Below are positions 51,577-61,654 of a DNA stretch of 64,000 nucleotides, one piece after another (within the stretch, counting starts at the first letter, position 1; every line of letters starts with the position of its first letter). The notes beneath the pieces were generated by a model that ran no database searches, had not been told where the DNA came from, and saw nothing but the letters and a program-made list of their open reading frames with translations. The position numbers and the translations under genes were made by a program. Origin of the DNA: Maricaulis virginensis (GTDB lineage: Bacteria > Pseudomonadota > Alphaproteobacteria > Caulobacterales > Maricaulaceae); the NCBI RefSeq assembly GCF_027922185.1, contig NZ_BSFE01000005.1:62001-126000 (forward strand), in the 5' to 3' direction.

Positions 51577-52320
51577 ATGGAGCCCATGCAGGACACGCGG
51601 GGCCAGAGCAGTCGAGACACGGCGTGTTTTCGCACGCGCGGCCTGACGAAAGTCTATGGCAGCGGTGCGTCTGCCGTGCATGCCTTGCGCGGGGTCGATC
51701 TGGAGATTCCCGAGGGTGATCTGGTGGTCCTGCTGGGGCCGTCCGGGTCGGGAAAGTCCACGCTGCTCAACATACTGGGCGGCCTGGACCGCCCGACCGG
51801 CGGCGAATTCCTGTTCCGCGGCGAAGATCTCACCCGGGCCTCGACCCGGGCGCTGACCCTTTATCGGCGCCGGCATGTCGGTTTCGTCTTCCAGTTCTAC
51901 AATCTCATGCCCTCCCTGACGGCCCGGGAAAATGTCGAACTGGTGACGGAGATCGCGCAGAACGGTCTGTCCGCCGGCGAGGCGCTCGAACTGGTCGGGC
52001 TGGAAAAGCGCGCGGATCATTTCCCGGCCGAACTGTCCGGCGGTGAGCAGCAGCGTGTCGCGATCGCGCGGGCGATCGCCAAGCGGCCCGAGGTCATGCT
52101 GTGCGACGAGCCGACCGGCGCGCTGGACAGTGCGACCGGCATCCGCGTGCTGCAGGCGCTCAAGACGGTCAACGAGACGCTGGGGGCGACGACGATCATC
52201 ATCACCCACAATGCCGGCGTCGCGGACATGGCGCATCGCGTCATCACCTTTTCCGACGGGCAGGTCGGCAATGTCCGCGTCAACACCGAACGGGCCAATC
52301 CGGAGGATCTGGCATGGTAG
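51577..52320 (+). CDS. ABC transporter ATP-binding protein
   Basis: A 247-aa ATPase of the MacB/LolD-like group: Walker A GPSGSGKST (about residue 50), VFQFYNLMPSLTARENVEL, signature LSGGEQQRVAIARAI, Walker B LCDEPTGALD and H-loop ITHN. The start at 51577 follows a gaagggtgg site; the ATG at 51586 is an alternative. It begins a three-gene operon: ATPase, large permease, HlyD-type adaptor. The next gene starts inside its 3' end. Confidence 0.92.
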   Translation: MEPMQDTRGQSSRDTACFRTRGLTKVYGSGASAVHALRGVDLEIPEGDLVVLLGPSGSGKSTLLNILGGLDRPTGGEFLFRGEDLTRASTRALTLYRRRHVGFVFQFYNLMPSLTARENVELVTEIAQNGLSAGEALELVGLEKRADHFPAELSGGEQQRVAIARAIAKRPEVMLCDEPTGALDSATGIRVLQALKTVNETLGATTIIITHNAGVADMAHRVITFSDGQVGNVRVNTERANPEDLAW

Positions 52321-54716
52321 GCGGCGGGCGGTTCGACATGGCGCGCCTCGTGCCGCGCAAGCTCGACCGCAAACTCCTGCGTGACCTCTGGGCAACCAAG
52401 ATGCAGGCCATCGCGATCGCCTTTGTCGTCGCCGCCGGCATCGCGGTTCACGTCGTGGCGGCCGGCATGCTCGACTCGCTGCAGGAAACCCGGCGCGCCT
52501 ATTACGACCGCTACCGGTTTGCCGATGTCTGGGCGCCGGTGGTGCGGGCGCCCGACCGGCTCCTGGCCGATATCCGCGACATTCCCGGCGTGGCTGCGGC
52601 CGAGACGCGGGTGACCTCGCATGTCCTGTTCGACATTCCCGGCATGGACGCCCCGGCCAGCGGCCAGGCGATTTCCCTGCCGGACAGCGGCCGCCCCGCC
52701 GTCAATCACATCCATCTGTCGGAGGGCCGCCTGCCGCGCCGCGGCCAGCGGGACGAGGCCGTTCTGCTCGATGCCTTCGCCCGGGCACACGGCATTGCAG
52801 TCGGGGACACAGTCTCCCTGACGCTGCATGGCGGACGGGAGTCGCTGCGGATTGTCGGGATCGCCCTGTCGCCGGAGCATGTCTATGCCGTGGCGCCGGG
52901 GCAGCTTGTGCCGGATGCCCGCCTGTTCGGCGTTGTCTGGATGGGGCGCGAGGCCCTTGCCCAGGCCGTCGACCGCGACGGCGCCTTTACCGAGGCCGTC
53001 GTGACGCTCGAACCGGGCTATCCCGAGGCCGCAGTGACCGGCGCCCTGGACCGGCTGCTGGCGCCCTATGGTGCGCCGGGTGCCTACGGGCGGGAGCAGC
53101 AGATCTCGGACGCCTTCATCTCCAGCGAGATCACCCAATTATCGACCATGGCGCGGGTGCTGCCGCCGATCTTTCTCGCCGTGGCCGCCTTTCTGGTGAA
53201 TGTCGTCCTCACCCGGCTCGTGGCGATGGAGCGCACCGAGATCGGCCTGCTCAAGGCGTTCGGCTATCACGATGGCGACGTGGTCTGGCACTATGTGAAG
53301 TTCGCCGGTGCGATCGGGGTGCTGGGCCTGGCGATCGGGCTCGGCCTGGGCACCTGGCTCGGCCGGCAGATGGCGGTGCTCTATACCGAATACTACCACT
53401 TCCCCTTCCTGATCTTCCGTCTCGAGGCGGGGGTCTACCTGTCGGCCTGCCTCGTGACGGCGCTCGCCGTGGGCGGCGGTGGCGCCCTGGCCGCCTGGCG
53501 GGCGGCCCGGCTCGATCCGGCCGTGGCGATGCGGGCCCCGCCGCCGCCGGACTATTCCAAGTCCATCGGCGCCGGCCTGACGCGCTGGCGGATGCTCGAT
53601 CGCCAGACCCGGATGGTGTTCCGGCAGATCCTGCGCTGGCCGGGACGCTCGGCTTTCACCCTGGCCGGCGTGTCCGTGTCCGGCGGTCTGCTGATCGGAA
53701 CACTCTTCTTCCTCGACAGTGTCGATGTGATGATCGACGTCTATTTCAACAGCGCCAACCGGCAGGACGTCTCCGTGTCCTTTGTCGAGCCGCGCTCCCG
53801 GGAGGCCTTTCATTCGCTGCGCCGCATGCCGGGCGTGATCGAGGCCGAGCCTGTGCGGCAGGTGGCGGTGCGGCTGCGGCACGGTGCCGCCGAGGAGCGC
53901 ACGGCGCTGTCCGGTGTGCCGCGCGGGGCGCGCCTGTCGCGCATGGTCGATCTGGACAATCGCAGCGTCGAGGCCCCGCCGGGCGCCCTGGTCATGTCGC
54001 AGGACCTGGCCGACAAGCTGTCCATAGCCGCCGGCGACCGGATCGAGGTCGAGGTCACAGAAGGGCGGCGCCCGGTTTTCGAACTGCCGGTCTCGGCCGT
54101 CACCACCACCCTCGTCGGTTCCGGACTGCAGATGGAGATCGGCGACCTGAACCGCCTGCTGGGCGAAGGGCGCGTGCTGTCGGGCGCGTCCCTGCGGGTC
54201 GATGCCCATGAAACCCGCGCCCTCTACGCCCGGCTCAAGGATACGCCGGGCATTGCCGGCGTCTCGCTGCAGAGCGAGGCCGAGGACCGCTTCGTCGAAC
54301 TGCTGGACCAGAGCCTGGGCACCTCGATCATCATCTATACGGGGTTCGCGGCCCTGATCGCGATCGGCGTGGTCTACAACAGTGTGCGGATCTCGTTTTC
54401 CGAACGCGAGCATGAACTCGCCGTGCTGCGCGTTCTGGGCTTCACGCGCGGCGAGGTCGCCTATGTGCTGCTTGGCGAGATTGCCATCCTGACGCTGCTG
54501 GCCCTGCCGGTCGGTGCACTTCTGGGAACAGGGCTGGCCTGGGGCTTTTCCCAGGCGATGAGCTCGGACCTGTTCCGCCTGCCCTTCGTGATCAGCCCGC
54601 GCACCTACGGCTATGCGGCCGGTGTCGTGCTGGTGATCGCGATATCATCTGCCCTCATGATCCGCTCCCGGCTGGACAAGCTGGACATGGTCGCCGTGCT
54701 CAAGTCCGGCGAATAG
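52314..54716 (+). CDS. Large ABC permease with two FtsX domains
   Basis: An 800-aa inner-membrane protein with a duplicated FtsX layout: one helix near residues 28-48, a periplasmic region, then FtsX helices at about 280-400; a second periplasmic region from about 450, and another FtsX domain at about 675-790. The final LDKLDMVAVLKSGE is the usual permease tail. ATG 52314 is supported by GGAGG at 52302-52306. Two FtsX units in one polypeptide mean a single protein could form the whole membrane part. Similar systems handle lipids, peptides or lipoproteins; this one has an adaptor but no outer-membrane channel gene. Confidence 0.88.
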   Translation: MVGGGRFDMARLVPRKLDRKLLRDLWATKMQAIAIAFVVAAGIAVHVVAAGMLDSLQETRRAYYDRYRFADVWAPVVRAPDRLLADIRDIPGVAAAETRVTSHVLFDIPGMDAPASGQAISLPDSGRPAVNHIHLSEGRLPRRGQRDEAVLLDAFARAHGIAVGDTVSLTLHGGRESLRIVGIALSPEHVYAVAPGQLVPDARLFGVVWMGREALAQAVDRDGAFTEAVVTLEPGYPEAAVTGALDRLLAPYGAPGAYGREQQISDAFISSEITQLSTMARVLPPIFLAVAAFLVNVVLTRLVAMERTEIGLLKAFGYHDGDVVWHYVKFAGAIGVLGLAIGLGLGTWLGRQMAVLYTEYYHFPFLIFRLEAGVYLSACLVTALAVGGGGALAAWRAARLDPAVAMRAPPPPDYSKSIGAGLTRWRMLDRQTRMVFRQILRWPGRSAFTLAGVSVSGGLLIGTLFFLDSVDVMIDVYFNSANRQDVSVSFVEPRSREAFHSLRRMPGVIEAEPVRQVAVRLRHGAAEERTALSGVPRGARLSRMVDLDNRSVEAPPGALVMSQDLADKLSIAAGDRIEVEVTEGRRPVFELPVSAVTTTLVGSGLQMEIGDLNRLLGEGRVLSGASLRVDAHETRALYARLKDTPGIAGVSLQSEAEDRFVELLDQSLGTSIIIYTGFAALIAIGVVYNSVRISFSEREHELAVLRVLGFTRGEVAYVLLGEIAILTLLALPVGALLGTGLAWGFSQAMSSDLFRLPFVISPRTYGYAAGVVLVIAISSALMIRSRLDKLDMVAVLKSGE

Positions 54717-54728
54717 GAGATCGCTCGC

Positions 54729-55934
54729 ATGAAACTCAGCTTCCGGACCGTGTTCTGGGGATCGGCCGCCCTGATCGTCATCGTCCTTCTGGTCCTGGCC
54801 TTCCGCCCGCGGCCGGTGCCGGTCGATATGGGCGAGGTGATGAGCGGGCCCATGTCGGTCACGGTGAGCGATGAGGGGCGGACGCGGATCCGCGATGTCT
54901 ATGCCGTCGCAGCCCCGGTCGGTGGCCGCTTGCTGCGGGTGGCGGCCGAAGCCGGCGATGCCGTTGCGGCGGGCGATGTGGTCGCCCGTCTCCTGCCCAG
55001 CGAACCGGCCTTCCTGGACGCCCGCACCGAAGCCGAGGCGCGCGCTGCGGTCGATCTCGCCGAGGCCGGCCTGGCCGCATCCCGCGCCGATGCCGAGAGT
55101 ACCGCCGCCACGCTGGAGCTTGCACGGTCGGAACATGCGCGTATCCGCGCGCTGTTCGACAGCGGCATCGCCTCCCAGGCACAACTCGATCGCGTGGCCA
55201 GCGAGCTGCGCGCGGCCCGGGCAGCGGACAACCGGGCGCGGGCGTCGGTCAATATGCGGCAGGCGGAAGTGGAAGCCGCGCGTGTCCGGCTGCTCGGGCC
55301 GGACGGCGCGCCGGGCGGCAATGGCAGTGTGCTGGATATCCGGGCTCCCGTCGGCGGTGTCGTGCTGCGTGTGCTGCAGGAAAGCGAGACGCCGCTCGCA
55401 CCTGGGGCTGTCGTGATGGAGATCGGCGATCCGGCGGATCTGGAGGTCGTGGCGGAATTTCTCTCCACCGAAGCCGTGCAGGTTGAAGCGGGTGCCGCCG
55501 CCCGGATCACCGACTGGGGTGCGGGAGACGATCCGTTACCGGCGCGCGTGCGCCGGGTCGAGCCCTATGGCTTCCTCAAGGTCTCGGCGCTGGGGGTCGA
55601 GGAACAGCGGGTCAATGTGATCCTCGATTTCGACGCGCCGGCCGACAGCTGGCGGCGGCTGGGCCATGGCTACCGGATCGAGGCGGCGATCACGGTGTGG
55701 GAAACGGGCGAGGCGGTTCAGGTGCCCGTCGCGGCGTTGTTCCGCGAGGATGGCAGCTGGGCCGTCTACCGGGTCGAGGACGGCCGGGCCCGTCTGACGC
55801 CGGTCGAGATCGGCCACGACAATGGCGAGACCGCAGAGGTGCTGTCGGGGATCGAGCCGGGCCGCCGCATCATCCTCTATCCCGGCGCGGGCCTGTCCGA
55901 CGGCGTCCGTGTTGAGCTGCGCGATCCGGAATAA
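54729..55934 (+). CDS. HlyD/MFP family periplasmic adaptor
   Basis: A 401-aa membrane-fusion protein. One N-terminal membrane helix (about residues 10-27), a lipoyl half GGRLLRVAAEAGDAVAAGDVVA near 60, a coiled-coil hairpin about 90-185, the second lipoyl half IRAPVGGVVLRV near 205, then beta-barrel and membrane-proximal domains. GGAG site 8-10 bases upstream. It lies 12 bases after the double-FtsX permease and completes the operon. It would recruit an outer-membrane channel encoded elsewhere, perhaps the TolC-like protein at 9388 (speculative). Confidence 0.9.
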   Translation: MKLSFRTVFWGSAALIVIVLLVLAFRPRPVPVDMGEVMSGPMSVTVSDEGRTRIRDVYAVAAPVGGRLLRVAAEAGDAVAAGDVVARLLPSEPAFLDARTEAEARAAVDLAEAGLAASRADAESTAATLELARSEHARIRALFDSGIASQAQLDRVASELRAARAADNRARASVNMRQAEVEAARVRLLGPDGAPGGNGSVLDIRAPVGGVVLRVLQESETPLAPGAVVMEIGDPADLEVVAEFLSTEAVQVEAGAAARITDWGAGDDPLPARVRRVEPYGFLKVSALGVEEQRVNVILDFDAPADSWRRLGHGYRIEAAITVWETGEAVQVPVAALFREDGSWAVYRVEDGRARLTPVEIGHDNGETAEVLSGIEPGRRIILYPGAGLSDGVRVELRDPE

Positions 55935-55940
55935 AAAGAA

Positions 55941-55966
55941 CGGCGGCCCGAAAGACCGGGCCGCCG
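55941..55966 (-). terminator. Rho-independent terminator for the 55994 TBDR
   Basis: A perfect 10-bp stem (CGGCGGCCCG / CGGGCCGCCG) with a 6-base loop. On the minus strand it is followed by TTCTTTTTATT, a good U-run, so it ends the minus-strand receptor transcript; the stem may also stop the converging ABC operon. Confidence 0.78.
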
Positions 55967-55993
55967 CACAGGGATGTGGCGGCTGGTCGGGGC

Positions 55994-58972
55994 CTAGAAG
56001 TTGACCGTCACACCCACCGTGTAGACCCGGCCCAGCACGTCATAGAGGCTGGGGAAGGTGTTGCCGGAGTTGAACGAGGTTGTCCCCGTCGAGTTGCCGA
56101 TGACCGGCGGATCCTCGTCGAAGATGTTGGTGACCGTCGCGTTGAAACGGACATTGTCGCTCAGCCGGTAGGACCCGGCGAGATCGAAATAGTCGTAGGC
56201 TTCGATCGAACGGAAGGCCGGGAACAGGTTTGCGGCCTCGCCTGTCTGCGCGTCCATGCCGGACAGGTGACGCCACAGGTAGGACAGTTCGACATCATCG
56301 AAGCGCCACGTCGTGCGCTGCACGATACGCAGTTGCGGCACCGGATCGCAGGTCGTGCCGTAATATCCGTTGCAGTCGACCACCGCCGAGAAGGGCGCCG
56401 ATTGCAGCTCGTTGGTCAGGTAGTAGTTGGCGTTGACGTTGATATCGAGATTGCCCCAGTTGCCCAGGTCGTAGCCCGTATTGGCGCTGATCTCGATCCC
56501 TTCGGCCCGGCGGAAGGACAGATTGGTGTTGTAGCCGGGAAGGCCGGCCCCCGACGTTGCCAGCGATCCATTGATCCGCACGATCCCGGCACAGCCGGCC
56601 GGATCCGCCAGGACGTAGCACGCATCCATCGCCTCCTGTCCCGAGAACGTTCCGATGAAGTCGTCGATCTGGATATCGTAGTAGTCGATCGAGATCAGCG
56701 GATCGGTGAGGCGGGGCAGGTTGAGGCTGGGCGACCAGACCAGGCCCAGCGTCAGGGTCTCGGCCGTTTCCGGACCGGGCAGTGCATTCGGCTGGGTACC
56801 GCCGAACTGGTTGACCTGTCCCGACACGATATCGCCGACGACACCGACCAGCGCCGGCGGCACGCCGGTCGCTTCGCACAGCGCGCGCAGATTGGCGTCG
56901 ATCGGGTTGGGATTGCCGGCCGAGCAGGGGTCGAACGTCGCGTTGGACAGGCCCGTGGTGATCGGGCTGAACAGCTCGCCGATGTTCGGGGCCCGGTTGG
57001 CCTGCTGCAGCATGGCCCGCAGACGCAGGCTTTCGACCGGAGACCAGTTGATACCGGCCTTCCAGGTCGCCGACTGGCCGGAGATGGAATAATCCGAAAG
57101 ACGATAGCCCAGCTCGACATTGAGGTCCTCGAACAGGGGCCGCCCCTCGGCCAGCGGGATGAACATCTCGCCGAAGGCCTCGTAGACGTCATAGGAACCG
57201 GAGACCGGCAGCACATTGCCGCCGGCGCCGCCCTGACAGCTGGTCGGCGGGGTTTGCAGGCAGTTGTCGGGCAGGGTCGATGCCGTTTCCTGGCGGTATT
57301 CGATCCCGAACGCCGCGTCGACCGGATGGTCTGCCCAGGGCATCTGCCAGCCGGACACCGGCCCGCTTGCCGAAGCGGACAGGATGTCCTGCGTCGTCTT
57401 CTCCTGCAGCAAGGCGGTGACCGAGGCATAACCCGCCATGGCGTCGGTGATGGTCCCGAAACCGCCGGAGAACAGATCCAGCGGCACGCAGGTCGATGGG
57501 CCGACCTGTCCGTTCGGCGTGATACAGGTCGTCGCGTCGACCGTGTTCAGCGCCGTCGCGATATTGGTCACATTCGTGTAGCCGGCGCGCACCCGGGTCC
57601 GGTCGGACTCGCCGTGCTGGTAGGACAGGTCATAGCTCCAGTCGCCCCACAGATCACCGCGCAGGCCGGCAACGAGATGGAACTGGTTGGCATCGAAGGC
57701 TTCCGAGCGTGTGCCCAGTTCCAGCGTGCGGCGGCGGATCGGCACCGAAATGGAGTCGCTGAGATCGAAAACGCCGTTGGAATTATTGTCGATCGCGCCG
57801 GTCGTCGGATCGAACACGCCGACGCCCGCATTCGTTGCAAAGCTGTTGATCTGGTCCAGGATCGACTGGCGGGCCGAGGCCGACAGGAAGGGATTCATCA
57901 GCGGCACAGTGAACACATTGCCGAACACGCCGGAGGGCGCGATCTGCTGGGTCACATTCGTCGCGGTGAAATTGCCGCGGCCGTAGAGCTCGAAATGCCG
58001 GTTGATCTCGTAGCGGCCGACGAAATCGAGATTAAACCGCTCCTGGGGTGTCTGGTAGTAGTTGAACGGATTGAAGTTGAAGCGGGAACAGCGCGGTCCC
58101 AGCGTTCCGTCATTGCGGAATTGCAGGGTCTGTCCCGGCAGGTCCAGCGCGGTCGGAATGGCGGTGGTGGAGCCGGAGGCCGTGTTGTCGACCCCGTTCG
58201 GTGACTGGCAGTCCGCCTCTTCGGGCAGCAACGGGGCGCCGCCCAGACCGGAGCCGTTGGTCGACGAGACGCCGACAAGCCCGAACGGGCGATCGCCGAA
58301 CTGCACGCCCATGCGCTGGGTATAGCCCAGGCTGGCCATGACATTGCCGCGACCGTTGTCGAGATTGGTGCCCAGAAGGACGGACAGATTGTGCTGTTCG
58401 CCGTCCGACTGTTCCGACGCGCGGCCCTCATAGCTCAACTCCACGCCTTCAAAATCATTCTTCAGGATGAAGTTGATCGCGCCGGACATGGCATCGGAGC
58501 CGTAGACCGCGGACGCCCCGCCGGTGACCACGTCGACCCGTTCGAGCATGTTCACGGGAATGGTCTGGGTATCGACGGTGCCGGCCAGCGAGAACGGCGT
58601 CAGGCGTTTGCCGTCGACCAGAACCAGGCTTCGATTGGTCCCGAGGCCTCGCAGGTTGATCGATGCGGCGCCGGAGGTGCCATTGTTGACGTTCTGGCCA
58701 TCGCCGGGGATCGTCGATGGAAGATTGCGGAATATCCGCTCGATATTCGCCTCTTGCTGGAATTCCAGTTCGACTTCGCTGACCGATGTCACCGGGCTGC
58801 TGGAGACCACGTTGGGCGACTGGATACGCGTGCCGGTGACCACGACAATATCATTGCCGGAGTTCGGCTCGTCCTGCGCCAGTGCAGGCGCGCCGGCGGC
58901 GGCAAGGCTCAGCGCAACGCCGCCCAGCAGCGCTTTGCGCAATCTGGGCAAGTATCGGTAATGTCCGCTCAT
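55994..58972 (-). CDS. TonB-dependent outer-membrane receptor
   Basis: A 992-aa receptor with a signal peptide (cleavage after ALAQ, about residue 33), a TonB-box-like DIVVVTGTRI, a plug with INLRGLGTNRSLVLVDG and VYGSDAMSGAINF, and a barrel ending in TVNF. It is of the same plug class as the two receptors at 36979 and 40296 and, like the second of these, lacks an STN domain. A terminator hairpin follows. The only close gene is the divergent kinase; ligand unknown. Confidence 0.93.
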   Translation of the reverse strand: MSGHYRYLPRLRKALLGGVALSLAAAGAPALAQDEPNSGNDIVVVTGTRIQSPNVVSSSPVTSVSEVELEFQQEANIERIFRNLPSTIPGDGQNVNNGTSGAASINLRGLGTNRSLVLVDGKRLTPFSLAGTVDTQTIPVNMLERVDVVTGGASAVYGSDAMSGAINFILKNDFEGVELSYEGRASEQSDGEQHNLSVLLGTNLDNGRGNVMASLGYTQRMGVQFGDRPFGLVGVSSTNGSGLGGAPLLPEEADCQSPNGVDNTASGSTTAIPTALDLPGQTLQFRNDGTLGPRCSRFNFNPFNYYQTPQERFNLDFVGRYEINRHFELYGRGNFTATNVTQQIAPSGVFGNVFTVPLMNPFLSASARQSILDQINSFATNAGVGVFDPTTGAIDNNSNGVFDLSDSISVPIRRRTLELGTRSEAFDANQFHLVAGLRGDLWGDWSYDLSYQHGESDRTRVRAGYTNVTNIATALNTVDATTCITPNGQVGPSTCVPLDLFSGGFGTITDAMAGYASVTALLQEKTTQDILSASASGPVSGWQMPWADHPVDAAFGIEYRQETASTLPDNCLQTPPTSCQGGAGGNVLPVSGSYDVYEAFGEMFIPLAEGRPLFEDLNVELGYRLSDYSISGQSATWKAGINWSPVESLRLRAMLQQANRAPNIGELFSPITTGLSNATFDPCSAGNPNPIDANLRALCEATGVPPALVGVVGDIVSGQVNQFGGTQPNALPGPETAETLTLGLVWSPSLNLPRLTDPLISIDYYDIQIDDFIGTFSGQEAMDACYVLADPAGCAGIVRINGSLATSGAGLPGYNTNLSFRRAEGIEISANTGYDLGNWGNLDINVNANYYLTNELQSAPFSAVVDCNGYYGTTCDPVPQLRIVQRTTWRFDDVELSYLWRHLSGMDAQTGEAANLFPAFRSIEAYDYFDLAGSYRLSDNVRFNATVTNIFDEDPPVIGNSTGTTSFNSGNTFPSLYDVLGRVYTVGVTVNF

Positions 58973-59226
58973 TTTTCCCTCTTAGGCATGGATTGAGACA
59001 GGCGCGTTCGCGCCCCGACGTGCGGTCCCCCCGCTCGTCTCCATCCACGCTGTCATGGGGGCGTGCGACACTTCGCCGGCAAAGCGTCGATCATCGTGTA
59101 AAACGCGATTAGCGGGCTTGGTCGCGGCGAAAAGTCCGGAATTCTTCGGTGAACGGTCTGAAAAGCGCGATCAATGACGTTGACGGGCGTTTCCAGTGTG
59201 GCCGCGGTCCTGCATATACTGGCGCG
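58973..59226. other. Divergent intergenic region, TBDR / LytS-type kinase
   Basis: 254 bases lie between divergent starts. A TATACT -10-like element is just before the kinase ATG (59213-59218). No gene and no clear operator palindrome seen. Confidence 0.4.
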
Positions 59227-60906
59227 ATGCAGAGGGATATCGAGACCGCGTTTGTTCCAGAGAGGCACCACAGGGCACCGAGTACGGCGCTGGGCTTCCG
59301 CGGACTGCTTGTCTTCACGGGAATCTTCTGGGGCTGTTTCAGCCTCGTGACGCTGGCCTATGGCTGGGACGCCTTTGGCGGGTCGGCCGTGACGGCCTGG
59401 CGCCCCTTGCTCAGCGATACGGTCGGGGCCGGCCTGTCGATCGGCATGGCGCTGGCTTTGTCCGAGGTGCGCCGCTGGGGGCCCGCCGCGCGCCTTGCCC
59501 TCGCCGCGGCTCTCGCCCTGGTGGGCGTGGCGATCTATTCGGCTGTGGTGCTGGTGCTTGTCGGACCGCTTATGCCGCCCCCCGAAACGCCGGACGGCGG
59601 CACCGAAGGCATGTTGCGCATTATGCTGGTGCATTACTGGGTGTTCGCGGCCTATGGCGGCTTCTACCTGCTGCTCGACCAGGGGCGTGCCGCACCCGGC
59701 GGGGTGTCGGAAGACGATGATGCACAGGAATGGCTGCGTACGCGGCTGTTCGGGCGGACCGAGGTCTGGGACGGGCTGAATGCCCGCTGGTTCTGGACGT
59801 TCCAGGGCGTGTTCTGGACCGCCATGGTCGTGTTCTCGACGGCCAATCTGATCAATGGCGGCGACAGCATCAGCACGGCCTGGCGTGTCGTTCTTGGCGA
59901 GGGGATCGGCATGACCGCCTCGTCCGTGGCGCACTTCCTCGTCCTCAAGCCGACCCGGCTCTGGCCGCTATACCGGCGCGCCGCCCTGGCGCTGGGGGTC
60001 GCGATCATTCTGACGATGATCTATGTCTGTGCCATCTGGTTTTCCTACTTCCAGGTTCTGCCGGGTGAGCCGCCGATGCGGAATGGCGAACCTGTCGATA
60101 CCGGTCTGCCGCTATTGCTCTATCTGGCGCCGCGCTGGATGTTCCTGAACTTCCCGGTCTTTGTCGGCTGGATCGGCTTCTATCTGGCACTGGACGCAGC
60201 AAAGCGGCTGCGTTCGCAGGAGCGCCAGCTCTACAATTCGATCATGCTGGCCCAGGAATCACAGCTGAAAATGCTGCGCTTCCAGCTCAACCCGCATTTC
60301 CTGTTCAACACGCTCAATGCGATTTCCTCGCTCTTGCTCGATGCCCGGGCCAACGAAGCGGACAAGATGCTCACGCAATTGTCCAAATTCCTGCGCTTTA
60401 CCCTGGATGCCGCGCCCGACGACCGGGTTCCGCTGCGCCGGGAGATTGATGCTCAGCGCCTGTATCTGGAGATCGAGCAGACGCGCTTTGCCGACCGTCT
60501 GAAAATCGCGGTCGATATCGATCCCGTGGTGGAGGATGCACTGGTGCCGACCATGATCCTGCAGCCCTTGCTGGAGAATGCCGTCAAATACGCGGTGTCC
60601 CAGACAACCCGTGCGGTCCGCGTGACTGTCGAGGCAAAGGCACTGTCGGACGATACCCTGGAGCTTCGGGTGACGGATACAGGGTCGGGCGGGGTCTCCA
60701 CGCGCGCCTACAGCGGTGGAGGCGTGGGTCTGAGCAATATCCGCGCCCGTCTGGCCGTGTTGTACGGCGATACCGGGCGACTGGAGGCCGGGCCGCAGCC
60801 GGAGGGCGGGTTTGCAGCGGTGATCACGATGCCGCTGGAGCGATCGAGAGCGCCGAAAATCACGGAACGGGAGGAGGAGAGCGATGCGCGTACTTCTGGT
60901 CGATGA
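59227..60906 (+). CDS. LytS/YehU-type sensor histidine kinase with duplicated 4-helix sensor
   Basis: A 559-aa membrane kinase. The C-terminus carries the His_kinase (PF06580) hallmark QLNPHFLFNTLNAISSLL with His at about residue 357, an N-box LQPLLENAVKYA and a GGGVGLSNIRARL G-box. The N-terminal half contains eight predicted helices that fall into two similar 4-helix modules (about 15-155 and 180-325): both have a GxFW helix, an AWR..L...G helix and an ending GFYLLLDQ / GFYLALDA. This looks like an internal duplication. ATG 59227 is preferred although the ribosome site is poor; a leaderless transcript is possible. It overlaps the response regulator gene by 23 bases. Confidence 0.85.
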   Translation: MQRDIETAFVPERHHRAPSTALGFRGLLVFTGIFWGCFSLVTLAYGWDAFGGSAVTAWRPLLSDTVGAGLSIGMALALSEVRRWGPAARLALAAALALVGVAIYSAVVLVLVGPLMPPPETPDGGTEGMLRIMLVHYWVFAAYGGFYLLLDQGRAAPGGVSEDDDAQEWLRTRLFGRTEVWDGLNARWFWTFQGVFWTAMVVFSTANLINGGDSISTAWRVVLGEGIGMTASSVAHFLVLKPTRLWPLYRRAALALGVAIILTMIYVCAIWFSYFQVLPGEPPMRNGEPVDTGLPLLLYLAPRWMFLNFPVFVGWIGFYLALDAAKRLRSQERQLYNSIMLAQESQLKMLRFQLNPHFLFNTLNAISSLLLDARANEADKMLTQLSKFLRFTLDAAPDDRVPLRREIDAQRLYLEIEQTRFADRLKIAVDIDPVVEDALVPTMILQPLLENAVKYAVSQTTRAVRVTVEAKALSDDTLELRVTDTGSGGVSTRAYSGGGVGLSNIRARLAVLYGDTGRLEAGPQPEGGFAAVITMPLERSRAPKITEREEESDARTSGR

Positions 60907-61651
60907 CGAACCGCTGGCCCTGCGCCGGCTGGAAATCCTGCTGTCGCGGCGGCCCTGGGTCGATGTGGTGGCCGCCGTCCGGGACGGTCACGCTGCCGCG
61001 AAAGCCGCGCGGGAACTCAACCCGGATGTCGTCTTCCTCGATATCCAGATGCCGCAGCTCGACGGGTTCGAGATCGCGTCCATCCTGTCACAGACCGTGC
61101 GGCCGGAGATCATCTTCGTGACTGCCTACGAGGCTCACGCGGTAAAGGCGTTCGAGGCCGCGGCCATCGACTATCTGCTCAAGCCTGTCGAGATGGAGCG
61201 TCTGGACGAGGCGCTGGGCCGGGCCCGCACGCAACTGGCCAGCCGCGATGCGACGGCGCGGGCGGACGAGCTGGAAGCGCTGGTCCACACACTGCGCGGT
61301 CATGACGGGGAGGGGCATCCGGATCTGTGGATCCGCGATCGCAATGGCCGCATGCGTCTGGAAAAGAACCGCATCGACTGGATCGAGGCCGAGGGCGATT
61401 ATGTGCGCATCCACGCCGGAGCGCGGTCCTGGCTGATGCGGGCGACGATGACGGCGATGGAGAAAAATCTCGACGATCACCAGTTCGCGCGGGTGCACCG
61501 GTCGGCGATCGTCAATCTGCGCCGGGTCGCCCGGACCGCCGCGACGCCGACGGGCAGCAAGACGCTGCGCCTGAACGATGGTACCGAAATACGGGTCGGC
61601 CGGGCGTTCGAAGGGCGTGTGAACACCCTTCTGGCCCGGCCGATCTCCTAG
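60884..61651 (+). CDS. LytTR family response regulator
   Basis: A 255-aa response regulator. The receiver domain has phospho-acceptor Asp53 in FLDIQMP, DDE at 7-9 and a Lys in LLKPVEM; the C-terminal LytTR DNA-binding domain (about 145-250) has DRNGRMRLEKNRIDWIEAEGDYVRIH. It starts inside the kinase gene after a GGGAGGAGGAG site, so the pair are made together. Targets are unknown; LytTR proteins often regulate envelope or transport genes next to them. Confidence 0.92.
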   Translation: MRVLLVDDEPLALRRLEILLSRRPWVDVVAAVRDGHAAAKAARELNPDVVFLDIQMPQLDGFEIASILSQTVRPEIIFVTAYEAHAVKAFEAAAIDYLLKPVEMERLDEALGRARTQLASRDATARADELEALVHTLRGHDGEGHPDLWIRDRNGRMRLEKNRIDWIEAEGDYVRIHAGARSWLMRATMTAMEKNLDDHQFARVHRSAIVNLRRVARTAATPTGSKTLRLNDGTEIRVGRAFEGRVNTLLARPIS

Positions 61652-61654
61652 TTC

